64,000 nt of DNA from Saccopteryx bilineata (GCF_036850765.1 NC_089495.1:209991302-210055301), one strand, 5' to 3'; positions 33,842 to 45,483 are shown, counted from the first letter of the stretch. A program made the numbers and translations. The notes: generated by a model from the sequence alone, not told the origin.

Positions 33842-34861
33842 GACCTGAGGAGAAGACACTCTCCCCGAGGCAAGAGGTCCACGAAGCCAACGGAATCTGC
33901 AGAGCGAGGCGTGTCCGTACAGCCCGCACCCTTCGGTTTCTTGGGGTGCCTCCAAAGGTGATATCAGGGAGCAATGACCGTGAAATGGGAAGCGCCTGTT
34001 CTGAGCCCCCACCCCCACCCCCAGGGGGGCCCGAGATACCAGACAGGCAGCCGGATGTCCCCACGGGGCCTCGGGGAGCCAGAGGGACCTGTGTGTGGGC
34101 TCTTTCTCTCTCTCTTTCCCATCTAATTATTTTCTCTCCAGATGAAACCCCGCCGGGATAGAACTTACCAAGTTCAGAATGTTCCAGGGCGCTTAAGCGA
34201 ACTGCCCTTGATCTCAGACCTGCTGTGCTCTGTGGGTGACTCTGGGGCCTCCTCCCCGCCCCTCCCGACGCCTCCGCCCTAAGAGGAAGCCTAGAGCGCA
34301 GGCTCCGGTCTGGCCCATGGTGCCCGAGCGCCCGAAGCTCAGACCTGATCCCTTCTGCCCTTGGACACCCCAAGGCTCAGCCCTGCCCCCCCCCCGAAGG
34401 CAGGTGGCACAGGGTGGGGTCTCAGGGCACAGTGATGCTCCTGGAGCCTCTCGAGGTGTCTGGGCACCAGCTTAGCCTTGGAGGGCCCAGCGCCTGTATC
34501 TTGCACCTGCTCACTGCCGGAGAGTCGCTGGGACAGGGGCGGGTGGAGGCAGTCCATGTGACAACGGCTTTGGTGGGGCTATGAGCCTGGCTCCTTGGGG
34601 ACCCTGGGCCGGTGTCCCTGAGGCTGACGAGGGCCACCATGGCACGCAGGTGCTGAGGGCAGTGAGGGAGAGAGGGAGGGCTGCTTCTCTCCTTCCTCCC
34701 ACTCCACAGTGCTGATCCCAGCAGAAGGAAGGCCCCGCTCCTGACAACGCGCCCTCACTTAGCACCTGGCAGGCCAGCCAACGGGAAGGAGCCGGGCTGG
34801 GACGCCCTGTTCCCAGAAGGTAGCTGTTCTTGGCTGGAACTTAGTACACTTTCTGTTCCTT

Positions 34862-34877
34862 CTTATCTATTTTTATG
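34862..34877. promoter_or_regulatory. Composite GATA / MEF2-like site
   Basis: CTTATCT (inverse of AGATAAG, the GATA consensus) overlaps CTATTTTTATG, which is close to the MEF2 consensus CTAWWWWTAR. It lies in an AT-rich patch at 34850-35060 that stands out from the GC-rich surroundings. Function is inferred only. Confidence 0.3.
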
Positions 34878-35844
34878 GTAGCCTCCCTAGGAAAATGAGA
34901 CGGATTTGCCTTCTTTAAAAGTCCACTTACCCGTCCCGTAAAAGCACACGGAACTGTTCGTGTCACTCGAGGTTTCCAGGCATCAGATCCAGAACGACAT
35001 TTGGAAACACGGAGCCCGATATCCTGCTCCTGACGTCTGACACGCTCTTACAGCTTCCCCATCAAAAAATGGGCTGGGTCTGCTCCCGTGCCTCCTCTGA
35101 CGGGGAGCTCACTACCTATCCGAGGCCTCTCCAGCCGGCTCTACCGGGAAACGCTGCTTCCAGCAGGCTCCACAGTGGAGGCCAGGCCTGCAGAGCCACC
35201 CGCCTCCCTTTCCTGGTGGGGGAGCTGCACAACGCCCCGTCCACTCCTGGCCACCTCTTCTTCTTCCAGGTCCCCCCGAGCAGGTACTCAACCTCTCGGA
35301 AGGACCTTTTCCAGCCGGGACAACAATGGTGTCTTTTTCTCTCGAAAGGGCCCGTTCCAGGAACAGAAGCCGATATTTCAGGCAGGAGAGGCTGAACCCT
35401 GACCCAGCTCCCAGGAATGGAGGCTTGCACGGAGACAGCCCGGAGCCCTGCGGACATCCCCAGGGACTCCCAAGACCAGAGTGAGTGGACGCAAGCCCTC
35501 CTCTCCGAAGTGAGAGCAGTTCCTACGTAACTCCCATGTGGACATTTCTCATAGCCCCCCCCCCGGCACGGCCGGCTCCCGGCCCCCAGCCCACAGGAAG
35601 CTGCTGGGTCTCCTCTGTGTCCGTGGCTGAAGCTCTGAGCGTGCGCCCTCACCAACCTGAAGGTCCCACTCTGATCACTTCTCCCTTACCCAGATTACCT
35701 CAGGACTCAAACACACACCTGCGGCTGGGTTTTGTAGACGTCTTTCAAAATAAATTCTTTCTTACAGAAGCAAACAAAACAAACAAAACTTGCGGAATGT
35801 TATTGTGATCAACGGATAGGTTCGCTCGGCACCCCCTACGAGCC

Positions 35845-35985
35845 ACGGACTATATGGGCTGATCTCATCCCGTTTCGTAACATTTAATGTTTTCACCGGC
35901 CCATTTTACAGGAGGCTCAGGGCGATGAAGCAATGTGTTTGGGGTCACAGGGCAGGAATGTTGGTAGGAATTCAAAAAGGACCTC
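35845..35985 (+). repeat. MIR remnant
   Basis: CATCCCGTTTCGTAACATTT, then CCCATTTTACAGGAGGCTCA and GGGGTCACAGGGCAGGAA follow the MIR core order. Confidence 0.6.
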
Positions 35986-36479
35986 GTGTTGACAGCGATG
36001 TATTGGGTACCCTTCTTGGCCTGACATCATTACTGACTTCAAAAAGAGGATCGTTTTACCCCAAAATAACAGGCAGGAAACACTGGATTCCCCAGGCGAG
36101 GGTGTTAGCCTCACAAGGCACCCCCGGGGGCTCTACCCCGCAGGCGCCGCCAGCCTCCATTGCCAGGGCCTCCAGGGAGCTCATGCGAGGAGTGGGTGGC
36201 CCAGCCTGGACTTGAGGGCCAGACCAAGGCAAACAGGCAGTGAGTGACCTTCGAAGTGGCCGCCGGGTAACCGCCTCCCACGGCCTCTCCCAACGCGCCC
36301 AGGTTCCAAAATCCGAGACAGTTGGAAGCTGAGTCGTCTCCACGGGTACTGGAGAGCGGCCTTCACCGCTCGGCGTGGCCATCGGGGGATGCTGCGTCTC
36401 TGGGGTTGGGGAGAAATTCGTCAGCCCAGACACAGGGCCCCGCGTCGGCTCTGGGGGCGCTGGTCTCCGAGGTGGTGTC

Positions 36480-37900
36480 CACCTGGTGTCCACCTGGGGG
36501 TGGAGGCGTCGCCTTCCCGGCCCCAGTTCCAGCCCCAGCCCTGCGCGCCGCCCGCAGCCCCTCCATCCTCGAGCCCCCGGCTCTCCGCTCCAGCTCCGCC
36601 CCCCGGCCCTCCCCGCCCTCCCCCGGCCCGCGGGCGCGAGCTCCGCAGCTGTCACTTCAGGGGGCGGTCCCGGGGGCGCGGTGGGCCGGCCCAACCCGCA
36701 CGGCGCAGCCATTGGCCAGAGCCGGGGAGCCCGGCGGCCGCCTCCTCGGCGGGGGCGGGCCCGGGAGCGGATGAATGAAGCCGGAGTGGGCGGCGAGCGG
36801 CCTCCAGAGCGTGGTGCGCAGCGCGGCGGCGGGGACGCGGGAAGGTGAGTGCTGCGGGGCGCGCCGGGAGCGCGGTCCGCGCGGGGTCGGGGCGCTGCCG
36901 CGGGGGCGCTGCCAGGGGCTCGGGGTCCGGACCTGCTGACGTCAGGAGCGCGCAGGTGCCCGAGCGGCTGGGCGGGGGCCAGCGGGGTCGAGGCGGCGCG
37001 CGCGCGGCCGTGGCGGAGGCCTGGGCCCCGCAGTGCGCCCCGAGACTCTCCACGGGCGGGAGGACGGGACCGAGTTGATCCTCCGTCCGAACGTGGACCA
37101 GCCCTTTCAGCCCGGCTGCCTCGGGGAATCGGAAGCGAAAGGCACCCCTCCTCTCCTCCAGCTCTTCTGGCGGGAAGGCGGGCGGCGCGCCAGGGGACGC
37201 GCGGTGGGTGGTCGGGGCGCAGACGGCGCGGGGGCAGCGGCCAGGGCTGGGGGCAGGGCAGGTGGCGGGGCGCGCGCCCGGGAGCAGGCCCCGCGCGTCC
37301 GCCGGGGACACACGCGGCTCCCGCCGGGGACACACGCGGCTCCAGCAGCGGACGGGTTGCGGCGGGCCCCCCACCTGCGCGGATGCCGCCGCCGCTGAGT
37401 CAGGAGGAAACCGTCAGGCTCAGAAGTTTCTCGGGGGCGGTCGGGCTCTGTTCGCGCCAGCCGCCCTCGTGGATGGGAGCGCGGGCGGAGGCGTCTCGGC
37501 GGCTGGGCGAGGGGCAGGTGCAGGGGGCTGGTCTCCGCCCCGCCCCGCCGGGCCCCGCGTCCCGCCCGGCGCCGCTGGGCTGGGGGACCCAGACGCCCCC
37601 CGAGAGCAAGAGGAGGGCGGCGGAGGGTGGAGACGAGACACCGCGTGGACACCCTGAGCCCCGGGCCCGGAAACCCAAGCTGCCGCCGGGACCTGGTCTC
37701 GCGGAGGGCGCCTCGACCTGGCGGAACCGTGCTGGGGAAAATCCGCTGGGGCGGTGGGGTCAGCGCCGCAGGGGGTCGAGGAGAGGGGCGCGAGTGGACC
37801 CCAGACCGCCAGGCCCCTCCACCCCGAGCGCCTCGGCTCCCTCGTGCGGCCCTCCGTCCGGTATGGCAACGGAACCTGTAGGAACCGCAGTAATTTTCCA
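36480..37900 (+). promoter_or_regulatory. SLCO4A1: CpG-island promoter of SLCO4A1 (candidate)
   Basis: A dense CpG stretch. It has an inverted CCAAT box (ATTGG, 36711-36715), GC boxes (GGGGCGG at 36661, GGGGGCGGGC at 36751-36760) and no TATA box, as expected of a dispersed CpG promoter. A strong donor follows at 36845 (AAG|GTGAGTGC) and the first coding exon lies 10 kb downstream on the same strand. From spacing, transcription would start at about 36750-36810. A perfect CRE, TGACGTCA, is at 36937-36944. Link to SLCO4A1 is by position and orientation. Confidence 0.6.
36750..36844 (+). other. SLCO4A1: SLCO4A1 exon 1 (5' UTR, candidate; 5' end unknown)
   Basis: Defined by the donor AAG|GTGAGT at 36844/36845 inside the CpG island. 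Joined to the acceptor at 46950/46951, it gives a 5' leader. It contains two overlapping ATGs, both with weak Kozak context. ATG 36771 opens a short upstream frame that ends with TGA at 46979-46981. ATG 36775 stays open across the junction and is in frame with the main start at 46998. Confidence 0.5.
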
Positions 37901-38129
37901 CGGGGTTTAACCAGCTCCAGCCCCCAACTCCTCCCGGGCGGCTGAAGAGCCTGGATTTCCTCCGACTGATCAGAAACCGGCTCTGGGGAGGGGCCGGGCG
38001 GTACCCAGCGAGCCGTGGAGGCCCCGCCGGTGGCCGGTGACGGGTCTAATCATTCTCTGTGCAGGGTGGGGCCAGCGGACCTCGGGGAACAGAACGCTCC
38101 CGGTCTTAGCTGGCTGGGTTCGTGAGCCC

Positions 38130-38330
38130 TTTCCTGAGCCCTTGGAATGTGCCGGCCGGCGCTAGCCGCCCTGAGCGTCCACTCCCTCCTCCTCGCGACT
38201 GCGCTCACTGTCGCACCCACTCTCCTGATGAGTAAACCGAGGCCCTGAGTGGTTAAGTGACCCACCTGTAGTCACATGGCTAGTCTGGGGTGGAGCGGTT
38301 TGAACCCAGATGTGTGTGACCCCAGGCATT
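38130..38330 (+). repeat. MIR remnant
   Basis: CCTGATGAGTAAACCGAGGC, GGTTAAGTGACCCACCTG, TCACATGGCTAGTCTGGG and GGTTTGAACCCAGATG follow the MIR consensus closely. Confidence 0.7.
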
Positions 38331-39544
38331 TTATAGCTCTTGTTCCTGGGGTCAGGGGGGCCCAGCCTGATGCAGAGCCCTGTTCCAAATGGTGCCCCCC
38401 CCCACGCTAACAGGACCAGGGTCTCTGGCCACGGGAGACAGGGAGACTGCCCCTCAGGAGTGGGTCAGCACACCCAGGGTTTTCCCTGCGTTGCTGGAGG
38501 GAGGCAGGAGGGGCGTTGCGGTTGAACCCACGCTCCTGACTGTCCCTGCCTGTCGATGTGTCCTGTTTCCTGCTGGGCAGGGCTGAAAGCCCTACCTGGA
38601 AACTCTCCATGGGGCTGCTTCCCTGCTAGGCGGCTGGCTCGGCGGCTGTGACCTAATCGGTGGTTCCCTGGGTGTGCGTCCTGCAGCAGGTGCCAGGCAG
38701 GTCCCAACCAAGTCCCTCCCCTTGCCACGGCGAGGTGGACAGACGCCTGGGGCCGGGCAGGATGGTGGCTGTGTGAGTAGGGGTTTTGGGGTTGACTTGT
38801 CCCTGTTAGAGCCCCTGATTCCGACGGACTCGTGTCAGAGCACCTGGCTGCCCCCAGCCTTGGTGGACCCTCACCCTGACAGAACCTGGCACAGCGTGGG
38901 GTCTTGGTCTATACCTGATTTCCAAACAGCCGCAGTTAACGTGTGGGCTTAGCCTCTTCTCTGCCGTGCCTTCCCATCCAGGGGTCTCCTGAGGGTCGGG
39001 GAATCCACGCCCCAGGTCAGCGTGGCCACCCGCGAGGGCTTCGTGGACTTCATGTTCTGGGGGAAGTGGCCACCACCGCGGCCAGTTTGGGTCCCTGACG
39101 CCTCCTGGTGGGTGATGTGGGTGATGGGCAGGGAGCCAGGCCAGCGCCAGGTGCCAGTGGACAGGAGGGAAGTTGAGCTGGGGCAGCCAGTGCAGTGCGG
39201 GACCCGAGGAGGACGTGCCTGGTCATTGTCCACTGTGTCGTCCAGCTGAGATGTGGACTCGGACCGCGAATCACGTGGTCCCCAGTGCTCGGCGGGGTGA
39301 GAGCCTGTCGTCTGCTTTTAGAAGGAGACAAACAATAATCCTCCAGGCCGCTCCTGTTCTGGGACATTCAGCAGCTCGCCGGGCCTGGTGCGGTTGGCGT
39401 GGGGAGGGGGCTGCAGTGGGCAGGTAATTGGACAGGCCCTCTGGGATTCCACTGAGCATGGGCACCAGCTCGGCCTCAGCTGACCGGGCCCCACTGGCAG
39501 AGGTGGAAGACACCGGCCCGGCTGTTCGAACACTGGACCCCACC

Positions 39545-40735
39545 TGCCTGTGTCTCCCCTCCTGGGCTGGCCATGTCTCGGCCCTCAGCCTGCCTGTGAC
39601 ACCCTCCTGGGCTGGCCGTGTCTCGGCCCTCAGCCCGCCTGTGTCTCCCTCCTGGGCTGGCCGTGTCTCTGCCCTCAGCCTGCCTGTGTCTCCCCTCCTG
39701 GGCTGGCCGTGTCTCTGCCCTCAGCCTGCCTGTGTCTCCCCTCCTGGGCTGGCCGTGTCTCGGCCCTCAGCCTGCCTGTGACACCCTCCTGGGCTGGCCG
39801 TGTCTCGGCCCTCAGCCCGCCTGTGACACCCTCCTGGGCTGGCCGTGTCTCGGCCCTCAGCCCGCCTGTGACACCCTCCTGGGCTGGCCGTGTCTCGGCC
39901 CTCAGCCCGCCTGTGACACCCTCCTGGGCTGGCCGTGTCTCTGCCCTCAGCCTGCCTGTGACACCCTCCTGGGCTGGCCATGTCTCGGCCCTCAGCCTGC
40001 CTGTGTCTCCCCTCCTGGGCTGGCCGTGTCTCGGCCCTCAGCCCGCCTGTGACACCCTCCTGGGCTGGCCGTGTCTCTGCCCTCAGCCTGCCTGTGACAT
40101 CCTCCTGGGCTGGCCGTGTCTCGGCCCTCAGCCTGCCTGTGACATCCTCCTGGGCTGGCCGTGTCTCGGCCCTCAGCCCGCCTGTGACACCCTCCTGGGC
40201 TGGCCGTGTCTCGGCCCTCAGCCTGCCTGTGACATCCTCCTGGGCTGGCCGTGTCTCTGCCCTCAGCCCGCCTGTGTCACCCTCCTGGGCTGGCCGTGTC
40301 TCGGCCCTCAGCCCGCCTGTGACACCCTCCTGGGCTGGCCGTGTCTCGGCCCTCAGCCCGCCTGTGACACCCTCCTGGACTGGCCGTGTCTCGGCCCTCA
40401 GCCCGCCTGTGACACCCTCCTGGGCTGGCCGTGTCTCGGCCCTCAGCCCGCCTGTGACATCCTCCTGGGCTGGCCGTGTCTCGGCCCTCAGCCCGCCTGT
40501 GACATCCTCCTGGGCTGGCCGTGTCTCGGCCCTCAGCCTGCCTGTGACATCCTCCTGGGCTGGCCGTGTCTCGGCCCTCAGCCTGCCTGTGACATCCTCC
40601 TGGGCTGGCCGTGTCTCGGCCCTCAGCCTGCCTGTGACATCCTCCTGGGCTGGCCGTGTCTCTGCCCTCAGCCTGCCTGTGTCACCCTCCTGGGCTGGCC
40701 GTGTCTTGGCCCTCAGCCTGCTGTCCTCAGACACC
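39545..40735. repeat. 45-bp minisatellite, about 26 copies
   Basis: Unit CCTGTGACACCCTCCTGGGC TGGCCGTGTCTCGGCCCTCA GCCYG, period 45. Variants (ACATCC, TCTCCC, TCTGCC) recur in blocks, suggesting higher-order expansion. Several frames are open on both strands (587, 321 and 345 residues), so these are not treated as coding. It lies in intron 1 of SLCO4A1. Confidence 0.95.
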
Positions 40736-41459
40736 CCTCGCTCGCCCTCCGTGGCCACAACGCAGCCCTGTTTCTGCCAACACTACACAGAGTTAGCCTC
40801 TCTGACCACACTTCTGGGGACAGGTGGACATGTCCACAAACCACACGCCATCTGCAAAAGTCACTCACAGCGAGGCCAGGTGAGGCCTCCCGAGGGCCAA
40901 GCTCAGGGTGGGGCTTGCCGACTGTGGCTCGGCCGGCTCCGCTGAGGGGTGTCCAGGGAGTCCCCCAGGCCGGATGGCTCCCGATAGGTGTTCTCCGCAT
41001 GAGCACCCCTCGCCTGTGGGGACCGCCTCTTCCCAGTGGCTGTTTTATCCAACAAACCTTGCAGTTATCTGAGGTATCACCCCTAGGCCTGAGCCACAGA
41101 GGGCTTGGGGTGGACACCCCAGCCTCACCCTGGGCTCGCTTGAGCCATTGCATTCTTGTGAACATCTCACTCTTGGCAGGTTCCAGGGCCCTGATATTTG
41201 GACCCGTGGGTTTAAGAGGCCCCCCTGGAAATGGCCAAGCCCAGCCTGTGCCTGGGCAGGCTCACCACTGTGGACAGAGCCTGCGCCCCCCACCCCACCC
41301 CAAAACCCCATGAAGACCCTTCTGCAGCTCTGCATTTCTCATGAGCCTCCAGTGGCGCTCGGACCCACTGAGAGTAGAGAGGCTGGGACCTTCCCCTCGG
41401 GGACTCCTCCCCACGTGGTCACACCCCTGTTCCAGGAGGGAACCTGAGGGTCAGAGGGG

Positions 41460-41680
41460 CCGGCCCGAGGCGGAGCGCCTGCCTGGCTCTGGGGCCCGAG
41501 GCGCAGCGCCTGCCTGGCTCTGGGGCCCGAGGCGCAGCGCCTGCCTGGCTCTGGGGCCCGAGGCGCAGCGCCTGCCTGGCTCTGGGGCCCGAGGCGCAGC
41601 GCCTGCCTGGCTCTGGGGCCCGAGGCGCAGCGCCTGCCTGGCTCTGGGGCCCGAGGCAGAACACCTGCCTGGCTCTGGGG
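41460..41680. repeat. 31-bp minisatellite, about 7 copies
   Basis: Unit GGGGCCCGAGGCGCAGCGCC TGCCTGGCTCT repeats every 31 bp. The first and last copies are diverged. Confidence 0.95.
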
Positions 41681-41994
41681 CGGCCCCTCTGTGGCCCCTC
41701 GCTGCCTCTGCGCTGCCCTGGGGTGGCAGCAGGTGGCTTGTTACTATTACTATTATTTTGATCAGACGTTATGAGTTAGCTGGAAAGAGGAGTAAGCACC
41801 CTCAGCACCCCCCCCCCCGCCCCCAGCTCACCCCAAGCTCCTCACGCTGCAGACTTGCACGCCGGAGACAAGGGTGGAAACAGGAACGTCCGTGCTGAGA
41901 CCACAGGACACTCCCTGAGGGACAGGCCATTCCCGCTCGTCCCGGACAAGCCTTCATTGTTGGCTCTTAGGCAAAGCAGCTCCTGTGGCCACCA

Positions 41995-42095
41995 GGTATG
42001 CAAATCAGGGTTACCAGGCAACAGCGTCGCCGCCCCAGATCTTGCCACCTGGACGTCTGTGCTATAAATAGGTGTGAGCCTCATCCTCAAGAAGC
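41995..42095 (+). promoter_or_regulatory. Candidate TATA promoter with octamer and X-box-like site
   Basis: The octamer ATGCAAAT is at 41998-42005. GTTACCAGGCAAC, a full match to the RFX X-box pattern GTNRCC-N-RGYAAC, is at 42010-42022. TATAAATAG is at 42063-42071. The order and spacing (octamer 58 bp upstream of the TATA box) resemble a focused promoter reading rightward, with a start expected near 42095. No repeat match is recognised. It could be an alternative first exon of SLCO4A1 or a non-coding RNA promoter; no transcript evidence is available here. Confidence 0.4.
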
Positions 42096-42762
42096 GAAAG
42101 CCCTCCCCACCCCCACCCCGGGAAGAGGCACCGGGACAGGTGTGGCAGAGAAAGCAGCAGCCACGGGTCCGTTTCGTGCAGCAAGGACCACGAGTGCCAG
42201 GGAGTGACCCAAGTGCCATGGGGGACGCGTCACAGGGCTGTGGGCGTGGCTGGCGGCCTTAGTCTTCAGTTGCAGCCCTGGGAGGGAGGGGTGCAGGGGG
42301 GTTTCCTGGCCGGCATGTTGGCAAAGAGAAAGAAGAAATGAAACCTGTGATTCCCCGGTGCCAAGTTCCCAGCAGGGCTCAGGACGGAGCCCCGGGAGTG
42401 CTTGTAAGCAAAGGCCTCCCTGGGGGCCTCAGCTGGGCCGGAACCCTGCACCACGGAGGCTTAAAATGTCACTCTGGGTGATGCCCCCAAAGTCCTCCCT
42501 GCCCACTCCACTTTGCCTAGAGCCCCCCACGGGGAAGCAGACGCAAGAATGGGAGGAGCCAGGCGAGGGAGTCCAAACCTTTCCAGCCCCCGATGGAAGC
42601 TGGGGTTGCGATTCTCAGACAGGGCTCTCTGGGCTCTGACTTTTCACAGTGCGGTGGGGGGGGGGGGTTGTGGTAGGATTTCTCCACAGCGGGCGGCACC
42701 CATGCCTCAGGGGCAGCTGTTGGGTCAGGGCCAGCAGCACCCTGAGATGGCATTGGTGCCTG

Positions 42763-42764
42763 AG

Positions 42765-42794
<30 letters not shown>
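42763..42794. repeat. (CA)n microsatellite
   Basis: About 32 bases of uninterrupted CA. Confidence 0.95.
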
Positions 42795-42799
<5 letters not shown>

Positions 42800-43747
42800 T
42801 GACCTGGCCTGGGAGACTCCTGCTTCCCACCTGACTGGGGACAACCCCCCGGCTCCCCCCATCCTGTCTCCCCCACCCCGTGAGCTCCCTGTGGAGCAGC
42901 AGAAAGGGGCTGCTCTCTCCCTCTCTCAAGGGGGGACAGTGTCCCTGCTGCTCCAGGCCAGGAAGCCAGGAAGCCGGTTAAGGATTCCACAGGACTTCCG
43001 ACCTTGGAAGTCCTCCCAGGAGGATGAAGGTCGCAGAGCAGCAGGGAGAGGACTGCCAGGAGTTGGGCAGTGCCTGGGCCCCGTGGCCGCAGGGGGGCTG
43101 GGAGCACCAGGCAGACACCAGGTCTGGGTTCACGTAGCTGGAACAGCTGGGGGAGACCTTGTCCCTCATCCTGGGTCAGCCGTGGAGTCCAGGGCGTGGG
43201 GACCGGCTGTTAGGTGGGAGCCAAGGACCCACCTCCATCACAGGAGGGAGCTCAGCCAGCCACGGGGCTATCTACAGACCGGGAAACTTCCCCTGGGGTT
43301 CCCAGGAAGGTGGGACCCACCCTGCGGCCGGCCATGAGATTCCAGGTGTCACAGCCCTGGCCTGTCTCAGGGTCCGGCTGACGGATTCCAGACGTCCGGG
43401 GTCCGTGTCGGGGGTTGCAGCCTCCCTTGCCCCTCGGCGCCTGGGTCACTGGGAGGCACAACTCCTTCCTCCCAGCCCAGATGCGCCGATGAGGCCCAGA
43501 GCCCTCCAGAGAAAGAACCCCGCAGTCAGCCAGGAGCAGGACCCCTGGAGCAGAGCTAGGGGCGGGGCTGCGGGTGGGGCGGGGGGCTGATAGGATGGGG
43601 AGGGGGACGCCCTCCACCTCCCAGCGGCTGTGGGTCTTGGCGTAGTGGGAACCGGGTCCTGAGGGCCAGGGAGGAGGCCTCCAGGGCTGAGGGAGGCAGG
43701 CAGAGCATCGAGTTCTCATCCTGTGCTGCCTGGCTAACATCTACAAT

Positions 43748-44418
43748 GCGCTTTTCTTTTTTTCTATTTTTTATTTTATTTTTTTAATTCAGTGAGAAGT
43801 AGGCCCTGGCCGGTTGGCTCAGTGGTAGAGCGTCGGCCTGGCGTGCAGAAGTCCTGGGTTCGATTCCCGGCCAGGGCACACAGGAAAAGCGCCCATCTGC
43901 TTCTCCACCCTCCCCATCTCCTTCCTCTCTGTCTCTCTCTTCCCCTCCCGCAGCCGAGGCTCCATTGGAGCAAAGATGGCCCGGGCGCTGGGGATGGCTC
44001 CTTGGCCTCTGCCCCAGGCACTAGAGTGGCTCTGGTCGCGGCAGAGCAACGCCCCGGAGGGGCAGAGCATCGCCCCCTAGTGGGCAGAGCGTTGCCCCCT
44101 GGTGGGCGTGCCGGGTGGATCCCGGTCGGGCGCATGCAGGAGTCTGTCTGACTGTCTCTCCCCGTTTCCAGCTTCAGAAAAATACAAAAAAAAAATCTCT
44201 AATTCAGTGAGAAGTGAGGAGGCAGAGACAGACTCCTGCATGCACCCGGACTGGGATACATCTAGAAAGCCCATAGGGGGCAATGCTCTACTTATCTGGA
44301 GTGTTGCTCCGTTGCTCAGCAACCAAGCTCTTCTTAGTGCCTGAGGCAGAGGCCATGGAGCCATCTTCAGTGCCTGGGGCCAACTTGCTCCAGTCGGGCC
44401 ATAGCTGCAGGAGGGGAA

Positions 44419-44451
<33 letters not shown>

Positions 44452-44544
44452 GGATAAGGGGGAGTGAAAGGAGTGGAGAAGCAGGAACCTGGGACATCCA
44501 TACACTGGGCAAACACTCTACCACTGAGCCAACTGGCCAGGGCC
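43748..44544 (-). mobile_element. Older bat SINE split by a younger one
   Basis: The T-rich tail at 43748-43785 and the diverged reverse body and head at 44216-44544 (ending GGCCAGGGCC) belong to one reverse-orientation SINE. It is interrupted by the copy at 43801-44200. The body is clearly more diverged than other copies (for example CCCATAGGGGGCAATG where young copies have CCCACCAGGGGGCGATG) and carries a (GA)n expansion at about 44418-44455. Confidence 0.8.
43801..44200 (+). mobile_element. Young long bat SINE inserted in an older SINE
   Basis: A complete copy, from AGGCCCTGGCCGGTTGGCTC to the A tail. It has a perfect 15-bp target duplication, AATTCAGTGAGAAGT, at 43786-43800 and 44201-44215. 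Intact A and B boxes. CTCF-like motifs (inverted) lie at about 44071-44085 and 44093-44107. Confidence 0.95.
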
Positions 44545-45086
44545 TACAAATGATTTTTCAAATCATTATATGCGTGTGGTCTGTAAGAGTCTGGCTTGAC
44601 CATTGCCTGGCAGAGATCCACGCCTCTCAGTTCAGGTAAAACCCGACCTCGGGCTTGGGGCTGTAGGGACCGCCCACTGCTGGAAACGGGAAGTTCTCTG
44701 TTTCACCATGGCCATCCCTCATGGCAAAAGCTGGCAGCCCAGTCTCCTTGATCTGGCTGAAGCCCTGATCCTCCCGCTGCCTGAGCAAGCCAAGCCCAGA
44801 GCCCGCGGGCATGTGTGGCAAGCGTACCTGGGGGCAGGTGTTTGCCAGCACCAGATCTTGGTCCTCGGTTTGCAGGTCACTTACTAGAAATAACTGCCCC
44901 CAAATCATTTCTGGGGAGGGGTGCAACAATGACCTCTAGTTTTCACAGGTCACTGGGCGGCTTCCGTGGGCAGTGCTGGCCCCTTAGCCTGGCTGGGATC
45001 CTCCTCTTGGGGGTCCAATCCACCCGGGAATGTGGCCCAGGGCCACCTTGTGGCTTGTATGTGCATGCATCAAGAAAACAGATGCC

Positions 45087-45483
45087 CCGGCCCTGGCCGG
45101 TTGGCTCAGCGGTAGAGCGTCGGCCTGGCGTGCGGGGGACCCGGGTTCGATTCCCGGCCAGGGCACATAGGAGAAGCGCCCATTTGTTTCTCCACCCCCC
45201 CACTCCTTCCTCTCTGTCTCTCTCTTCCCCTCCCGCAGCCAAGGCTCCATTGGAGCAAAGATGGCCCGGGCGCTGGGGATGGCTCCTTGGCCTCTGCCCC
45301 AGGCACTGGAGTGGCTCTGGTCGCGGCAGAGCGACGCCCCAGAGGGGCAGAGCGTCGCCCCCTGGTGGGCAGAGCGTCGCCCCTGGTGGGTGTGCCAGGT
45401 GGATCCCGGTCGGACGCATGCGGGAGTCTGTCTGACTGTCTCTCCCCGTTTCCAGCTTCACAAAAAAAGAAAAAGAAAAAAAA
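45087..45483 (+). mobile_element. Young long bat SINE
   Basis: Intact head (GGTTGGCTCAGCGGTAGAGC, GGTTCGATTCCC), full body and an A/G-rich tail. The target duplication AAGAAAACAGATGCC is perfect at 45072-45086 and 45484-45498. CTCF-like motifs lie at about 45356-45370 and 45378-45392. Confidence 0.95.

Larger units (their letters stand above)
33841..36479. other. Intergenic sequence upstream of the CpG island
   Basis: Includes the GATA/MEF2-like site at 34862-34877 and a MIR at 35845-35985. No gene supported. Confidence 0.5.

Noticed and set aside
1..36479. miR-1-1 / miR-133a-2 or other known genes upstream of SLCO4A1
   Set aside because: I looked for the mature miR-1 and miR-133a sequences on both strands because human synteny suggests them upstream; I did not see them, so they are probably outside the window.
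36056..37910. 425-residue − and 353-residue + frames at the CpG island
   Set aside because: High GC removes stops by chance. No domain is recognisable, frames overlap on both strands, and the region behaves as a promoter.
39550..41313. 587-residue + frame and 345-residue − frame
   Set aside because: Both arise from the 45-bp repeat inside intron 1.
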